Shown one piece after another: positions 6,267 to 15,780 of a DNA stretch of 64,000 bases. Position numbers and translations under genes: made by a program. The number at the start of each line of letters is the position of its first letter. The first letter of the stretch is position 1. Source of the stretch: Treponema_I sp045616125 (GTDB taxonomy: Bacteria > Spirochaetota > Spirochaetia > Treponematales > Treponemataceae); NCBI GenBank assembly GCA_045616125.1, contig JAZLGC010000055.1:5095-69094 (forward strand). Direction: 5' to 3'. The notes beneath the pieces are model-generated. The model saw only the letters and a program-made list of their open reading frames with translations, was not told the origin of the DNA and did not search any database.

Positions 6267-8150
6267 TTGCAACTGGACGATATTTCATCTCCAAAAGATA
6301 TAAAGAATCTCTCATATGATGAGCTGCGTCATCTTGCTGCTGATATCCGTAAAAGGATTATCGAAGTTACCAGCAAGAACGGTGGACATGTTGCCAGTAA
6401 TCTGGGGGCCGTTGAGTTAACCCTGATGTTGCATAAGGTTTTCAACAGTCCGGAAGATGCCATAATCTGGGATGTCAGTCATCAGAGTTATACTCACAAA
6501 ATCCTTACGGGTCGTAATGCTGAGCTTGATACTCTGCGTTTAAAAGACGGTATTTCAGGTTTCACCCGCCACACCGAAAGTGAACACGACCTTTTTGATG
6601 CAGGACATGCATCAACGTCAATAAGCCAGGGATTAGGGCTTTTAATGAGCCGTAAACTTCAAAATCAGAGGGGCAAAGTCATTGCTGTGCTTGGAGATGG
6701 TGCTCTTACCGGCGGAATGGCCTTTGAAGCCTTGTCTCATGCAGGACAAAGTGCCAAGGACCTGATTGTCATTCTCAATGATAACCGCATGTCTATCAGT
6801 GCCAATACCGGTTCTTTGAGCCGCTATCTCTCACGCCTTACCATGTCCAGTGAGTATCAGGGATTCAGACGGGTGTTTGACCGTCTTGTTGAAAAACTGC
6901 CTGGCGGACCTTTTTTTACCAAATGTATTTACCGGTTCAAGCGTGGTATTAAGGGAATCTTTTTCCCTGATACGTTGTTCGCCGATCTCGGTTTTGAATA
7001 TGTAGGACCACTGAATGGTCACAATATAGAAGAACTGGATGTGGTTCTTAATCGGGTTAAAAAACTGCATCGTCCTGTTGTTGTTCACGTAACTACCAAA
7101 AAAGGAAAAGGATATAAACCTGCCGAGGAAAATCCCTCCAGATTTCATGGGGTTGGTCCCTATAATCCTGAGACCGGTGAACTGAAAATTACACCTGCTT
7201 CAACACCCACATTCACCAGTGTTTTCGGTAATACAGTATGCCAGCTGGCTGATGAAAACCCAAAAATCTGCGCCATTACCGCAGCCATGACACAGGGAAC
7301 AGGTCTGACTGATTTTTCACGGAAATATCCGGATCGTTTTTTTGACGTTGGTATTGCAGAAGAGCATGCCGTAACTTTTGCCGGCGGTCTTGCCCGTGGC
7401 GGCATGAAACCCGTTGTTGCAATATATTCAACCTTCATGCAGCGTTCCGTTGACCAGCTGATTCATGACATTGCACTGCAGAAAGTAAGTGCAGTATTTG
7501 TTCTCGACCGTTCTGGCGCTGTGCCCGATGACGGCGAAACTCACCAGGGTATCTTTGATATCAGTCTTTTCAGACCTATTCCGGATGTTTCACTGCTGGC
7601 TCCGGCTACCGGAAAAGAATTGCAGCTGATGCTTTCCTGGGCCGTTCAGCAGGATTTTCCTGTAGTCATCAGATATCCCAAAGGACCGTGTCCACAGGAA
7701 CAGGATCTTTTTTCAAAATCAATCCAGCAGGGAAGAGGCGTGCTGATTCCCGGTCGTGGCCCCAATGGAAATCATCATCATACTGAGAATCTGTTTGTCT
7801 GCACCGGTGGCATTTTTCCTGAAGTTGCAGAAGCAACCCGTTCTCTTGCAGAACAGGGCATTCTTTGCGACATCTACAATCTCCGGTTCCTCAAACCTCT
7901 TGATAAATCGTATTTCGTTGCCCTTTCAAGCCAGTACAGCCGCATCGTTTTTGTAGAAGACGGCATTCGCATTGGTGGCATCGGAACTTATCTGGAAAGT
8001 CTTCTGATCCGGAGTGGCCAGCCGAAACAGACAGCAGTATGCGGCTTCCCTGACCGTTTTATTGCTCAGGGAAAACGATCAGAAATTCTTGAAGATGCAC
8101 ATCTTTCTCCTGCTCATCTTGAACGGAAAATGAAGGAATTACTCAGATGA
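6267..8150 (+). CDS. dxs: 1-deoxy-D-xylulose-5-phosphate synthase
   Basis: Dxs condenses pyruvate and glyceraldehyde 3-phosphate, using thiamine diphosphate, into DXP, the first step of the MEP isoprenoid pathway. At 627 residues it has the family length. Visible motifs are HQSYTHKILTGR, the TPP-binding GDGALTGGMAFEALSHAG with LNDNRMSIS, and in the second half the catalytic IAEEHAVTFAGGLA and RYPKGP segments. The start is TTG at 6267: an in-frame TAG lies 15 nt upstream, no ATG or GTG fits the conserved N-terminus, and there is no strong ribosome binding site. It begins a seven-gene run and overlaps folP by 4 nt. Confidence 0.95.
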   Translation: MQLDDISSPKDIKNLSYDELRHLAADIRKRIIEVTSKNGGHVASNLGAVELTLMLHKVFNSPEDAIIWDVSHQSYTHKILTGRNAELDTLRLKDGISGFTRHTESEHDLFDAGHASTSISQGLGLLMSRKLQNQRGKVIAVLGDGALTGGMAFEALSHAGQSAKDLIVILNDNRMSISANTGSLSRYLSRLTMSSEYQGFRRVFDRLVEKLPGGPFFTKCIYRFKRGIKGIFFPDTLFADLGFEYVGPLNGHNIEELDVVLNRVKKLHRPVVVHVTTKKGKGYKPAEENPSRFHGVGPYNPETGELKITPASTPTFTSVFGNTVCQLADENPKICAITAAMTQGTGLTDFSRKYPDRFFDVGIAEEHAVTFAGGLARGGMKPVVAIYSTFMQRSVDQLIHDIALQKVSAVFVLDRSGAVPDDGETHQGIFDISLFRPIPDVSLLAPATGKELQLMLSWAVQQDFPVVIRYPKGPCPQEQDLFSKSIQQGRGVLIPGRGPNGNHHHTENLFVCTGGIFPEVAEATRSLAEQGILCDIYNLRFLKPLDKSYFVALSSQYSRIVFVEDGIRIGGIGTYLESLLIRSGQPKQTAVCGFPDRFIAQGKRSEILEDAHLSPAHLERKMKELLR

Positions 8151-9031
8151 CCAGCGCTCCACCTCTGTATCTTGCCCGTGGTGTGAAAACAACAGGTCAT
8201 TGTGCCTGGATTATGGGTATTGTCAATGTAACGGACAACTCTTTTTACGAAGGAAGCCGGATTCCCCAGACAGATGACGAATCTGCACGGAAAGCCGTTG
8301 AATATGCGCTGCAACTTGTGGCGCAGGGTGCTGAAATCATAGACCTGGGAGCCGAATCAACCAGACCGGGAAGTGAATATGTATCGGAAGAAGAAGAACT
8401 CCGCCGACTGCTGCCGGTAGTACAAGGTATCCGCAAAAAATCAGACGTTATTATTTCAATTGATACTCGAAAAGCAAATGTTTTTGCACAGTGCTTTGCT
8501 CTTGGTGCCGATATTCTGAATGATGTATCTGCCCTTGAAGATGGAGGCGATACCCTGACAGATTTCTGTGCTTCTGTCCATTCCCCGGTGATTCTCATGC
8601 ATAAGCGTGGAATTCCCCGTGAAATGCAACAGAACACGGTGTATACTGATGTGGTACAGGTTGTTCAGGAGTATCTGCATCAGCGCTTTGAGTACGCAGT
8701 GGCCCATGGTATTGCACCGGAGAAAATCATTCTTGATGCCGGTATCGGTTTTGGAAAGGATTTGCCTTCCAATGTTGCACTGATGAATGCAAGCCGCCGG
8801 ATACTGGAAAGTTTTTCTTCAGAGTGCCGGCCTGACCAGATTCTTATGGGGCTTTCCCGCAAGACCTGTATCGGTGAAATGACCGGGCAGCCTGTTGAAC
8901 TGCGGCTGGCAGGTACTCTTGCTGCTGATCTTCTCTGCATACAGCAGGGTGCAACTATCCTGCGGGTACATGATGTTGCGGAAACACGGGATACACTTTC
9001 CGTACTGGAGTATATGAGTGAACGCATTTGA
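8147..9031 (+). CDS. folP: Dihydropteroate synthase
   Basis: FolP joins p-aminobenzoate to hydroxymethyl-dihydropterin pyrophosphate in folate synthesis and is the sulfonamide target. The 294-residue TIM barrel shows both signatures: IMGIVNVTDNSFYEGSR near the N-terminus (with the pyrophosphate-binding Asn) and IDLGAESTRPGS; the ISIDTRKANV, LNDVSA and IILDAGIGFGKD strands and the C-terminal HDVAETRD follow. VTDNSF replaces the more usual TPDSF. It starts in the ATGA overlap with dxs and its 3' end overlaps cdaA by 14 nt. Confidence 0.94.
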   Translation: MTSAPPLYLARGVKTTGHCAWIMGIVNVTDNSFYEGSRIPQTDDESARKAVEYALQLVAQGAEIIDLGAESTRPGSEYVSEEEELRRLLPVVQGIRKKSDVIISIDTRKANVFAQCFALGADILNDVSALEDGGDTLTDFCASVHSPVILMHKRGIPREMQQNTVYTDVVQVVQEYLHQRFEYAVAHGIAPEKIILDAGIGFGKDLPSNVALMNASRRILESFSSECRPDQILMGLSRKTCIGEMTGQPVELRLAGTLAADLLCIQQGATILRVHDVAETRDTLSVLEYMSERI

Positions 9032-9833
9032 TAAGCTTCTGGTGCTGTATAATTATATCCGGCCCGTTATTGATGTTGGGGTTCTGACCTTCATTCTGTA
9101 CAAGGCCTATGTTCTGGTAAATAAAACCCAGAGTATTCAGATTATCAAGGTTTTAACAACGGTTTTCATTGCCTATGCGGTGGCACTTGCGCTGAATCTT
9201 TCAACCCTGCTGTGGCTTCTGAATACCATGGCACCAGGACTTCTCATCTGTTTTGCCATCGTATTCCAGCCGGAAATGCGCAAAATCTTTCTGAAGCTTG
9301 GACAGGGCAACTGGTTCAAACTGGGAACCAAGACAAAACACACTACAGTAGATTCAGTCTTGATTGCCGCTGAAATCCTTTCCAAACAGCGCCGCGGTAT
9401 GCTGGCAGTCTTTATGCGTAAAACCAACCTGAAAGACATTATGGATACCGGTACCCGTCTTAACGCTGATCTTACATCATCGATTCTGGTTACCATTTTT
9501 GGTCATGATACGCCGCTGCATGACGGTGCTTCGATTATTCAAGGCGGTAAAGTTCTTGCTGCCGGTTGCTTTCTGCCCCTTTCAGAGCAGTATGATATCA
9601 AGAAAACATTCGGTACCCGTCATCGTGCTGCACTGGGACTTTCCGAAGAAACCGATGCCGTTATTCTGGTAGTTTCCGAAGAAACCGGTGCCATCAGTTT
9701 GTGCTACGATGGTAAACTGCATTATGACCTTTCCCTTGAACAGACAACCAGAACCTTGGAAACTCTGCTTGAAATAACCCCAGACTCATATACTGAGGAG
9801 GACCCTGCAAATGACGTTACCTCCAAAGCTTGA
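9018..9833 (+). CDS. cdaA: Diadenylate cyclase CdaA
   Basis: CdaA makes the second messenger c-di-AMP from two ATP. Of 271 residues the first ~90 form three transmembrane segments (the CdaA arrangement, unlike soluble DisA), followed by a short coiled region and the DAC domain with the catalytic DGA (169-171) in HDTPLHDGASII and the RHR motif (201-203) in GTRHRAALG. The start is GTG at 9018, placed 7 nt after GGAG inside the end of folP. Its 3' end overlaps the cdaR-like gene by 23 nt, the conserved cdaA-cdaR pairing. c-di-AMP usually controls potassium and osmolyte balance. Confidence 0.94.
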   Translation: MNAFDKLLVLYNYIRPVIDVGVLTFILYKAYVLVNKTQSIQIIKVLTTVFIAYAVALALNLSTLLWLLNTMAPGLLICFAIVFQPEMRKIFLKLGQGNWFKLGTKTKHTTVDSVLIAAEILSKQRRGMLAVFMRKTNLKDIMDTGTRLNADLTSSILVTIFGHDTPLHDGASIIQGGKVLAAGCFLPLSEQYDIKKTFGTRHRAALGLSEETDAVILVVSEETGAISLCYDGKLHYDLSLEQTTRTLETLLEITPDSYTEEDPANDVTSKA

Positions 9834-10836
9834 AAAACTTATTGATAACTGGCCTGCCAAAGTAATTGCCTTTTGTGCAGCGCTTTTCCTGTATGCTTAT
9901 TACCAGCTGACCACACTGGACAGCCGGGTTATAACAGTTCCTCTGGAAATTCGTGGAGTAACCAGTACCGTATCAGTAGGATCGGTTGACAAATATGTCA
10001 GGGTAACCCTTCGTGGTGATGCAGCTGACATAAACCGCATGAGCCGTGAAGACTTTACTGCCTGGATTGATCTGTCAGAAGAATATGATGCCGGCGAAGT
10101 ACGAAGCCGTGTTCATCTTGATATGTCCGAGCAGGCTGTTGCTCTTAATATCCTGAATGTTGAACTGTCGCCGGCAGAAATTAACCTGACTCTTGAAAGC
10201 AGGAAAGCCTGCTATGTTCCTGTTTCACCGGTTCTGGTAGGTGAAGTTCCCTATGGCTATGAAGTAGCCTCGGTAACTGCTGAACCATCAATGGTACGGA
10301 TAGTTGGTGCTTCCGGTCTTGTTGATTCTGTATCAACGCTGGATACTGATGGCGTATTTCTCAGTAACAGGACAGAAACTTTTACCGAGTCTGTCTCTCC
10401 GTATTCTGTAAAGAATGGTCTTGACTGGGATTCTACTGATTCCGTTGCGGTTACCGTAGAAATAAAGCAGTCTGTCGGTGAAAAAACATTCAGCAATGTG
10501 CCAATGGCAATTCTGAATACCAGTGACCGTTTTGAATATGAACTGAGAACACGACGTGGTTCTGTCACCATATCCGGGCCACAGCTTTCCCTTGACCGTT
10601 ATTCATCTTCTCCGGTTGGACTGTTTATTGATGGTTCTTCCATACATTCAGAAGGCGAATTCCGGGTACCTGTTGTAGCCGGTGTTTCTTCAGTATTCTC
10701 TACTGTTTCACTGGAACCGAATGATGTAGTAGTTGTGGCCCGTCTTATTGATGTTGAAGAACCGGAGGAATCTGAAGTTCCTGAGAATGACGGTTCTGAA
10801 ACAGACCGCAGTGATGGACCGGTTGGCGGGAATTGA
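9811..10836 (+). CDS. cdaR: CdaR/YbbR-domain regulator of CdaA
   Basis: The 341-residue protein has an N-terminal membrane anchor (VIAFCAALFLYAYYQL, about residues 17-33) and an extracytoplasmic part made of YbbR-like repeats. The repeat marks VPLEIRGV, VRVTLRG and VSPVLVGEVPYGYEV can be seen, and a Glu/Asp-rich tail follows. In Firmicutes CdaR binds CdaA at the membrane and tunes c-di-AMP output; the same role is inferred from gene order and domain. It starts at ATG 9811 after GAGGAGGA. Its stop shares one base with the acpS start (TGATG). Confidence 0.88.
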   Translation: MTLPPKLEKLIDNWPAKVIAFCAALFLYAYYQLTTLDSRVITVPLEIRGVTSTVSVGSVDKYVRVTLRGDAADINRMSREDFTAWIDLSEEYDAGEVRSRVHLDMSEQAVALNILNVELSPAEINLTLESRKACYVPVSPVLVGEVPYGYEVASVTAEPSMVRIVGASGLVDSVSTLDTDGVFLSNRTETFTESVSPYSVKNGLDWDSTDSVAVTVEIKQSVGEKTFSNVPMAILNTSDRFEYELRTRRGSVTISGPQLSLDRYSSSPVGLFIDGSSIHSEGEFRVPVVAGVSSVFSTVSLEPNDVVVVARLIDVEEPEESEVPENDGSETDRSDGPVGGN

Positions 10837-11222
10837 TGATTGCCGGTATCGGAGTTGATATTGTAAACTGCAGCAGAATGCAGTCTTTTCTTGATGATGA
10901 AAATAAGGGACTGCGCTTTTTTGCTGAAGATGAATATGACTACTGTCGTAGCAGAAAATTCGGCTCCCTTGAAAGCCTTGCTGCGTGCTTTGCTGCAAAA
11001 GAAGCATTTGGAAAGGCTTTGGGAATTGGACTTAAAGACATTAATCTGAAAGATATTCAGGTTGTTCATGCAGAAAATGGAAAACCGGAACTTTTTTTGC
11101 AGAATTCTGCAAAAGATGCGTGTAATAAGCGGAACGTAAGCCGGATTCATCTTTCATTATCCCATGAAAAAGAATCTGCAGTGGCATTTGTGGTTCTTGA
11201 AACTGAAGAAAAGGAGCAGTAA
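10836..11222 (+). CDS. acpS: Holo-[acyl-carrier-protein] synthase
   Basis: AcpS transfers 4'-phosphopantetheine from CoA to acyl carrier protein, activating it for fatty acid synthesis. The 128-residue protein carries the two family signatures: GIGVDIV at the N-terminus (Mg-binding Asp) and the SLAACFAAKEAFGKALG helix with the catalytic/Mg-binding Glu and Lys. HLSLSHEKESAVAFV is the conserved C-terminal strand. The ATG at 10836 is preferred over the TTG at 10833: it overlaps the cdaR stop by one base and starts the protein at MIAGIGVDIV. Confidence 0.93.
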   Translation: MIAGIGVDIVNCSRMQSFLDDENKGLRFFAEDEYDYCRSRKFGSLESLAACFAAKEAFGKALGIGLKDINLKDIQVVHAENGKPELFLQNSAKDACNKRNVSRIHLSLSHEKESAVAFVVLETEEKEQ

Positions 11223-12134
11223 ATGGCAAAAGCTGACGATAAAGATACCAAAAAACTGGCTGTTACATTTTACAGTAAACAGAAAGTTCGTTGTCCTGTT
11301 TGTAAGAAGGACTTTGGAAAAGAAGAGCTCCTTTCTGGTGGTGGCCGCATGATTGCCGGTAATCTTACTGATGAGCTGCGCCGTAACTATGAGCCCAGTG
11401 CAAAATATGGTGCGGTATATCCGCTTCTGTATTCCATCGGGGCTTGTCCTACCTGCCAGGTTGCCATGTATTGGGCAGATTTCAACAATATTGTTGAAGA
11501 CAAGAACCTGCAGCATGTGCTTATGGATAATGAAAAAAAACGTATTGCTGCCGTTGAAACTATTTATCCCCATTATAATTTCAAACATGAACGTACCTTG
11601 TATGACGGTGCTGCAGCATATTACATGGCACTTTTAACCTATGAAGATTTTCCGCCTGATTATTCACCTACGATAAAAAAAGCTCAGATCTGCCTTCGCC
11701 TTGCATGGCTGAACGGCGATATTGATAAAGAATGTCCTGGCCGCGGCTTTGATTTCATTCAGCAGACCTTTTACCGCAAAGCACTGTTTTATTATCAGCA
11801 GGCCATGGATAAAGAAATGGGGCATGAAGAAAGCATTGCTGGTATCGGGAATTTCGGACCGGATATTGATCATAACTACGGCTATGATGGCGTTATCTAT
11901 CTGAATGTTCTTCTTGAATATAAATATGGCCAGACACAGGATGCTCCGGCACGATTAAAGACCATAGAACAGAATAAGTCATCAATAGCCCGTATCTTTG
12001 GTCTTGGAAAATCATCAAAAAGTAAGCCGGGGCCGCTTCTTGAGCACTCACGGAATCTGTATGATAACCTGAAGAAGACTCTGGCAGAAGCAAACATTAT
12101 CGATCTTGATGATGACGAAGAAGAAGACCAATAA
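11223..12134 (+). CDS. DUF2225 domain protein with two CxxC zinc knuckles
   Basis: The 303-residue cytoplasmic protein matches DUF2225. It opens with CPVCKKDF and about 40 residues later has CPTCQ, which together look like a four-cysteine zinc site; a helical region resembling TPR-type packing follows (residues about 110-270), and the tail is acidic (DDDEEEDQ). The family is found mainly in spirochaetes and Firmicutes and has no established function. It begins directly after acpS and shares its operon, 15 nt upstream of truA. Confidence 0.8.
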   Translation: MAKADDKDTKKLAVTFYSKQKVRCPVCKKDFGKEELLSGGGRMIAGNLTDELRRNYEPSAKYGAVYPLLYSIGACPTCQVAMYWADFNNIVEDKNLQHVLMDNEKKRIAAVETIYPHYNFKHERTLYDGAAAYYMALLTYEDFPPDYSPTIKKAQICLRLAWLNGDIDKECPGRGFDFIQQTFYRKALFYYQQAMDKEMGHEESIAGIGNFGPDIDHNYGYDGVIYLNVLLEYKYGQTQDAPARLKTIEQNKSSIARIFGLGKSSKSKPGPLLEHSRNLYDNLKKTLAEANIIDLDDDEEEDQ

Positions 12135-12149
12135 ATAGACTGCAATCTC

Positions 12150-12932
12150 ATGAGAAATATACTTTTAACGCTTTCATATGATGGTACCGATTTCTGCGGA
12201 TGGCAGCGGCAAAATGACTGTGAAACCGGCCATGCCAGAACTGTTCAGGAAGAGCTTGAAAAAGTTCTTTCTCAGATTCACAAGGAACCGATACATGCTG
12301 CAGGTTCCGGCCGTACGGACAGCGGTGTGCATGCCATGGGCCAGGCCGTAACTTTTATGTCCCCCATAGACAGCATTCCCGTTGGCAATTACCCGGCTGC
12401 ATTGAATGCCCTGTTACCTCACGATATCCGCATTATGAATGCCCGGCAGGTACCTGATGATTTTCATGCACGTTTCAGTGCCACCCGGCGCAGTTACCGG
12501 TATTTCATGTGGTGTGATACCCCCGTACCTGCCAGTGAAATGCGGTATGTCTGGCCCCTGTTCCGTCAGCCTGATGTTGATAAACTGAACCGGATGGCTT
12601 CCTGCCTGCATGGAGAAATTGACTGTACTACTTTTTCTGCTGCCGGTGATAAAAGTCCCAGTAAACGGCGGTATCTTGAAAAAGCCCACTTCTATATGGA
12701 CGGCCCAAAACTGGTCTTTGAAATCAGTGCCAATGCCTTTTTATGGCGCATGGTCCGTTCTATTACCGGGACCATAATACAAGCAGAACAAAAAGGGAAA
12801 GATGATGATTACATCCGCCGGATTCTTGAGGCTCAGGACAGAAAGATGGCTGGCTTTACGGCTCCTGCCAACGGTCTGTTTTTATGGGAAGTCGGTTTTG
12901 ACGGCATCCGGCGTGGGCCGACGTTGGATTGA
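12150..12932 (+). CDS. truA: tRNA pseudouridine(38-40) synthase TruA
   Basis: TruA isomerises uridines 38-40 in the anticodon stem of tRNAs. The 260-residue protein has the catalytic GSGRTDSGVHAMGQ motif (Asp is the nucleophile), the N-terminal LTLSYDGTDFCGWQRQ strand, RRSYRYFMW, and the C-terminal NAFLWRMVRSITGT helix. The length is normal. It is the last gene of the run starting at dxs and converges on priA; a hairpin covers its stop codon. Confidence 0.94.
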   Translation: MRNILLTLSYDGTDFCGWQRQNDCETGHARTVQEELEKVLSQIHKEPIHAAGSGRTDSGVHAMGQAVTFMSPIDSIPVGNYPAALNALLPHDIRIMNARQVPDDFHARFSATRRSYRYFMWCDTPVPASEMRYVWPLFRQPDVDKLNRMASCLHGEIDCTTFSAAGDKSPSKRRYLEKAHFYMDGPKLVFEISANAFLWRMVRSITGTIIQAEQKGKDDDYIRRILEAQDRKMAGFTAPANGLFLWEVGFDGIRRGPTLD

Positions 12933-12949
12933 CAGAATGGCAATCCAAC
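12923..12949. terminator. Hairpin over the truA stop codon
   Basis: GTTGGATTG (12923-12931) and CAATCCAAC (12941-12949) form a perfect 9-bp stem with a 9-nt loop between convergent truA and priA. There is no T-run, so termination is weak or the hairpin only protects 3' ends. Confidence 0.5.
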
Positions 12950-12965
12950 TTACTGGCACAATTGT

Positions 12966-14972
12966 TTACAGCAGATTGACGGGATCTGCATCTATTTCCA
13001 GATAACAGTGTTGAAGCGGTACATTCATTTTTATGTAGGCGTGCATAATATCCTGCAGTGCCCTGATGTTGGCAGAGCGCAGTAAAATCTGCCGCCGGTG
13101 GTTTGCAGCAATCATGGCAAGCGGACACTCAGTGGGTCCCATGATATCAACCTGTGGAAATCCCGGCACTTCTTTTTGCCAGCGGCTTACAATACTTTCC
13201 AGTATCGTCAGTGTTTCTTCTGCTGCAGCATCTGCCAGTTGCGGTTGTGCGCTTCTGAAAACCAGCCGCATAAGCCGTGCATAGGGAGGAAAACCCATTT
13301 CCTGCCGCATTTCAAGCTCGTCTTTATAAAATCCCTGTATATCACTTTGCACTGCGTAACTGATGGCAGGACGGGTAGGGTTATAACTCTGTACCAGTAC
13401 TTTCCCGTCAGGAAAGAATCTTCCGGCCCGGCCAGCAACCTGTACAATAAGTGAGAAGGTACGTTCTGCAGCACGAAAATCGGGAAGCATAAGCCCCGTA
13501 TCGGCCATAACGACACCAACAAGTTTCAATTTCGGAAAGTTCAGTCCCTTTGCCACCATCTGGGTTCCCAGAAGAATATCTGTATCGCCCCTTCTGAAAG
13601 CGGCAAGTTTATCTTCCAGTTCCTTCTTGTCTTTCATGGTGTCCGTATCAAGACGGTCTACCTTTGCTTCCGGAAATTTCGTGGATACTTCCTGTTCAAT
13701 ATACTCAGTTCCAAAGCTGCCTAATCCCACATCCAAAGATCCGCATTCAGGGCATTCGGTAGGAACGGGAACACTGTATCCGCAGTAATGACAGATAAAG
13801 CGGTTTTTTGCCTTGTGCCAGGTCAGTGAAACAGAACAGTTTTTGCAGGTAAGTCCGTAGCCGCAGCTGTTGCATTTAAAGAAGTGTGCGTATCCCCGAC
13901 GGTTCAGAAAGAGGATGACCTGTCGCTTTTCAGCAACGGTTTTACGGATTTCATCTTCAAGTACCGGACTCAGACAACCGTTCACAGGGTTGTTTGCCTG
14001 GTCTGAAAGGTTTATAGCCTGAATTTCAGGTGGTTTTCCTCCCGCAAGCCGGCGGGTAAGGATATGGCGAAATATGGTACCTTTTTCCATCTGCTGCCAT
14101 GCTTCAAGTGAGGGCGTTGCACTGCCCATAACCAGGGGAATGTGCAGATCCATGCACCGTTTCATGGCAACCTGACGGGCATGATATCGTGGAGTATTGC
14201 CGGCTTTATAAGAGTTGTCATGTTCTTCATCAATGATAATCAGCCCCAAATCTGGTACCGGAGCAAATACGGCACTGCGGGCACCGATGACAACCCGAGC
14301 CTGCCTGTTAAGAATCCGGTGCCATTCCTTCAGGCGCTGGCTTGGTGTCAGTGATGAATGAATAACAGCTACGGTGTTACCGAACCGGCGGGAAACTGCT
14401 TCTATTACCTGATGGGTAAGACCAATTTCCGGTACCAGATAAATGACCCCCTTCCCGGATGCAAGAACCTGTTCAGCAGCTCCAAGAAATACTTCAGTCT
14501 TACCGGTGCCTGTCGGTCCATACAGATAATGGTATAACGGTCCTGCCGTATTCAAAATGCCTTCAATGGCGGACTGCTGCTCTTCTGAAAGGGTATGCCG
14601 GGTAAAACTGGAATCGTCTTCTTCAAAGCCGAAACTTCCCGTATCAGATTCTCTTCTGCCGGATGGCAGCATGGCAGTAAGTGCTTCTCCCCAGCTGCAC
14701 AGATAGTAATGGGAAATCCACTGGGCAAGGTGAACCTGTTCTTCCGTAAAAAGTGGTTCCTTATCTATGAGGCGAGTAATTTTCTTTATTTTTTCTACTG
14801 GGTATCCCAGATTATCAGGTACTGTCTCGCTGACTTTTACGATGCAGGCAACCATTTTTCGGCGGCCAAAGGTAACTTCAGCCCGCAGTCCCACCTGCAC
14901 CGAATCATCATCACAGCAATAGGTAAAACTGCCTTCAACCGGTACATTTACAACTGTTTCAACGTATCGCAT
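12966..14972 (-). CDS. priA: Primosomal replication restart helicase PriA
   Basis: PriA recognises stalled forks and reloads the replisome. The 668-residue protein has an N-terminal fork-binding domain (about 1-110), a superfamily 2 helicase core with Walker A GPTGTGKTE and the DEEH box in LIIDEEHDNSYK, a two-zinc insertion with eight cysteines in CNSCGYGLTCKNCS and CHYCGYSVPVPTECPECG, then helicase motifs LLGTQMVAKGLNFPK and VAGRAGR. The N-terminal domain is shorter than in E. coli PriA. Its start lies inside the end of the uracil-DNA glycosylase gene (14-nt overlap), so the two repair genes form one operon. Confidence 0.95.
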   Translation of the reverse strand: MRYVETVVNVPVEGSFTYCCDDDSVQVGLRAEVTFGRRKMVACIVKVSETVPDNLGYPVEKIKKITRLIDKEPLFTEEQVHLAQWISHYYLCSWGEALTAMLPSGRRESDTGSFGFEEDDSSFTRHTLSEEQQSAIEGILNTAGPLYHYLYGPTGTGKTEVFLGAAEQVLASGKGVIYLVPEIGLTHQVIEAVSRRFGNTVAVIHSSLTPSQRLKEWHRILNRQARVVIGARSAVFAPVPDLGLIIIDEEHDNSYKAGNTPRYHARQVAMKRCMDLHIPLVMGSATPSLEAWQQMEKGTIFRHILTRRLAGGKPPEIQAINLSDQANNPVNGCLSPVLEDEIRKTVAEKRQVILFLNRRGYAHFFKCNSCGYGLTCKNCSVSLTWHKAKNRFICHYCGYSVPVPTECPECGSLDVGLGSFGTEYIEQEVSTKFPEAKVDRLDTDTMKDKKELEDKLAAFRRGDTDILLGTQMVAKGLNFPKLKLVGVVMADTGLMLPDFRAAERTFSLIVQVAGRAGRFFPDGKVLVQSYNPTRPAISYAVQSDIQGFYKDELEMRQEMGFPPYARLMRLVFRSAQPQLADAAAEETLTILESIVSRWQKEVPGFPQVDIMGPTECPLAMIAANHRRQILLRSANIRALQDIMHAYIKMNVPLQHCYLEIDADPVNLL

Positions 14973-15696
14973 TAGAGTCCTGCATCAAAGGAATAAGCCG
15001 TTCGCGGAATACTTTAAGGTCTTCCCAGGCGGGCCGTTTTAATTCAGCATCTCGTAAAAGAGCACTGGGGTGATAGGTTGCAAGAAGCGGAATATCGCGG
15101 TAATTGAACCATTGTCCTCTCAGTTTTGTAATACCCTGAGTTGTATCAAGCATATTACGTACTGCAACGCTACCCATGCACAGAATCAGCTTTGGCTTTA
15201 AAACGCTGATTTGGGCATCAAGAAATGAACGGCAGGCAGCAGCTTCATCAGGTTCTGGATTCCTGTTGTTTGGCGGCCGGCATTTAACGATATTTGCAAT
15301 GTATGTGTTGGTGTCTCTGGAAAGACTGATACTTGCCAGCATTTTATCAAGGAGTTGTCCTGCAGGCCCTACAAATGGTTTTCCCTGCAGATCTTCTTCC
15401 TGTCCCGGACCTTCACCGATGACAAGAACCAGTGGACGTTCTACTCCCATGCCGGGGACGGTATTGATACGTGTCTGGCATAGCTTACAACGGGTACAAG
15501 CGGCAATTTTTGCTGCAATAGTTGATGTACTGGCACCGCCGGCAGCCTCTGGTTTTCCTGATGCAGGTTCAGAAGATTCAGCTGGTTTCAGGGTGATATG
15601 TATCTGGCAGGGAACTTCTGGACGCCCTGTAAGGTATGCGTCACTTAAGGATACAAGATTTGCCAGTAACTGCTCTGGAGTGTCGTTTTTTTCCAT
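14959..15696 (-). CDS. Family 4 (Fe-S) uracil-DNA glycosylase
   Basis: The enzyme removes uracil from DNA. Motif 1 is GEGPGQEED, followed by GKPFVGPAGQLLDKML, and motif 3 is LATYHPSALLR, all typical of family 4. Four cysteines for the [4Fe-4S] cluster are visible: two in CTRCKLC, one in NIVKCRPPNNR and one in AAACRSF. The first ~75 residues are a low-complexity, Ala/Ser/Glu-rich extension not needed for the fold. The start at 15696 follows a TAAAAT hexamer by 6 nt with no separate ribosome binding site, suggesting a leaderless message. It overlaps priA. Confidence 0.9.
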   Translation of the reverse strand: MEKNDTPEQLLANLVSLSDAYLTGRPEVPCQIHITLKPAESSEPASGKPEAAGGASTSTIAAKIAACTRCKLCQTRINTVPGMGVERPLVLVIGEGPGQEEDLQGKPFVGPAGQLLDKMLASISLSRDTNTYIANIVKCRPPNNRNPEPDEAAACRSFLDAQISVLKPKLILCMGSVAVRNMLDTTQGITKLRGQWFNYRDIPLLATYHPSALLRDAELKRPAWEDLKVFRERLIPLMQDSNAIR

Positions 15697-15702
15697 ATTT
15701 CC

Positions 15703-15731
15703 ATTTTAGTCTGAACAATTCTTTTAGTAAA
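15703..15731 (-). promoter_or_regulatory. Promoter of the uracil-DNA glycosylase-priA operon
   Basis: On the minus strand TTTACT (15731-15726) and TAAAAT (15708-15703) are 17 bp apart. The -10 ends 6 nt before the ATG at 15696, so transcription probably starts at or beside the start codon. Confidence 0.6.
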
Positions 15732-15768
15732 CTGAAAGAACGGACTACCCTATATAAAAAAAATAAGA

Positions 15769-15774
15769 TATAAT
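15769..15774 (+). promoter_or_regulatory. -10 element of the response-regulator operon
   Basis: A perfect TATAAT ends 6 nt before the ATG at 15781. No good -35 is seen at 16-18 bp, so an activator or an A/T-rich UP-like tract may help. The message would be leaderless. Confidence 0.5.
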
Positions 15775-15780
15775 TAAGGT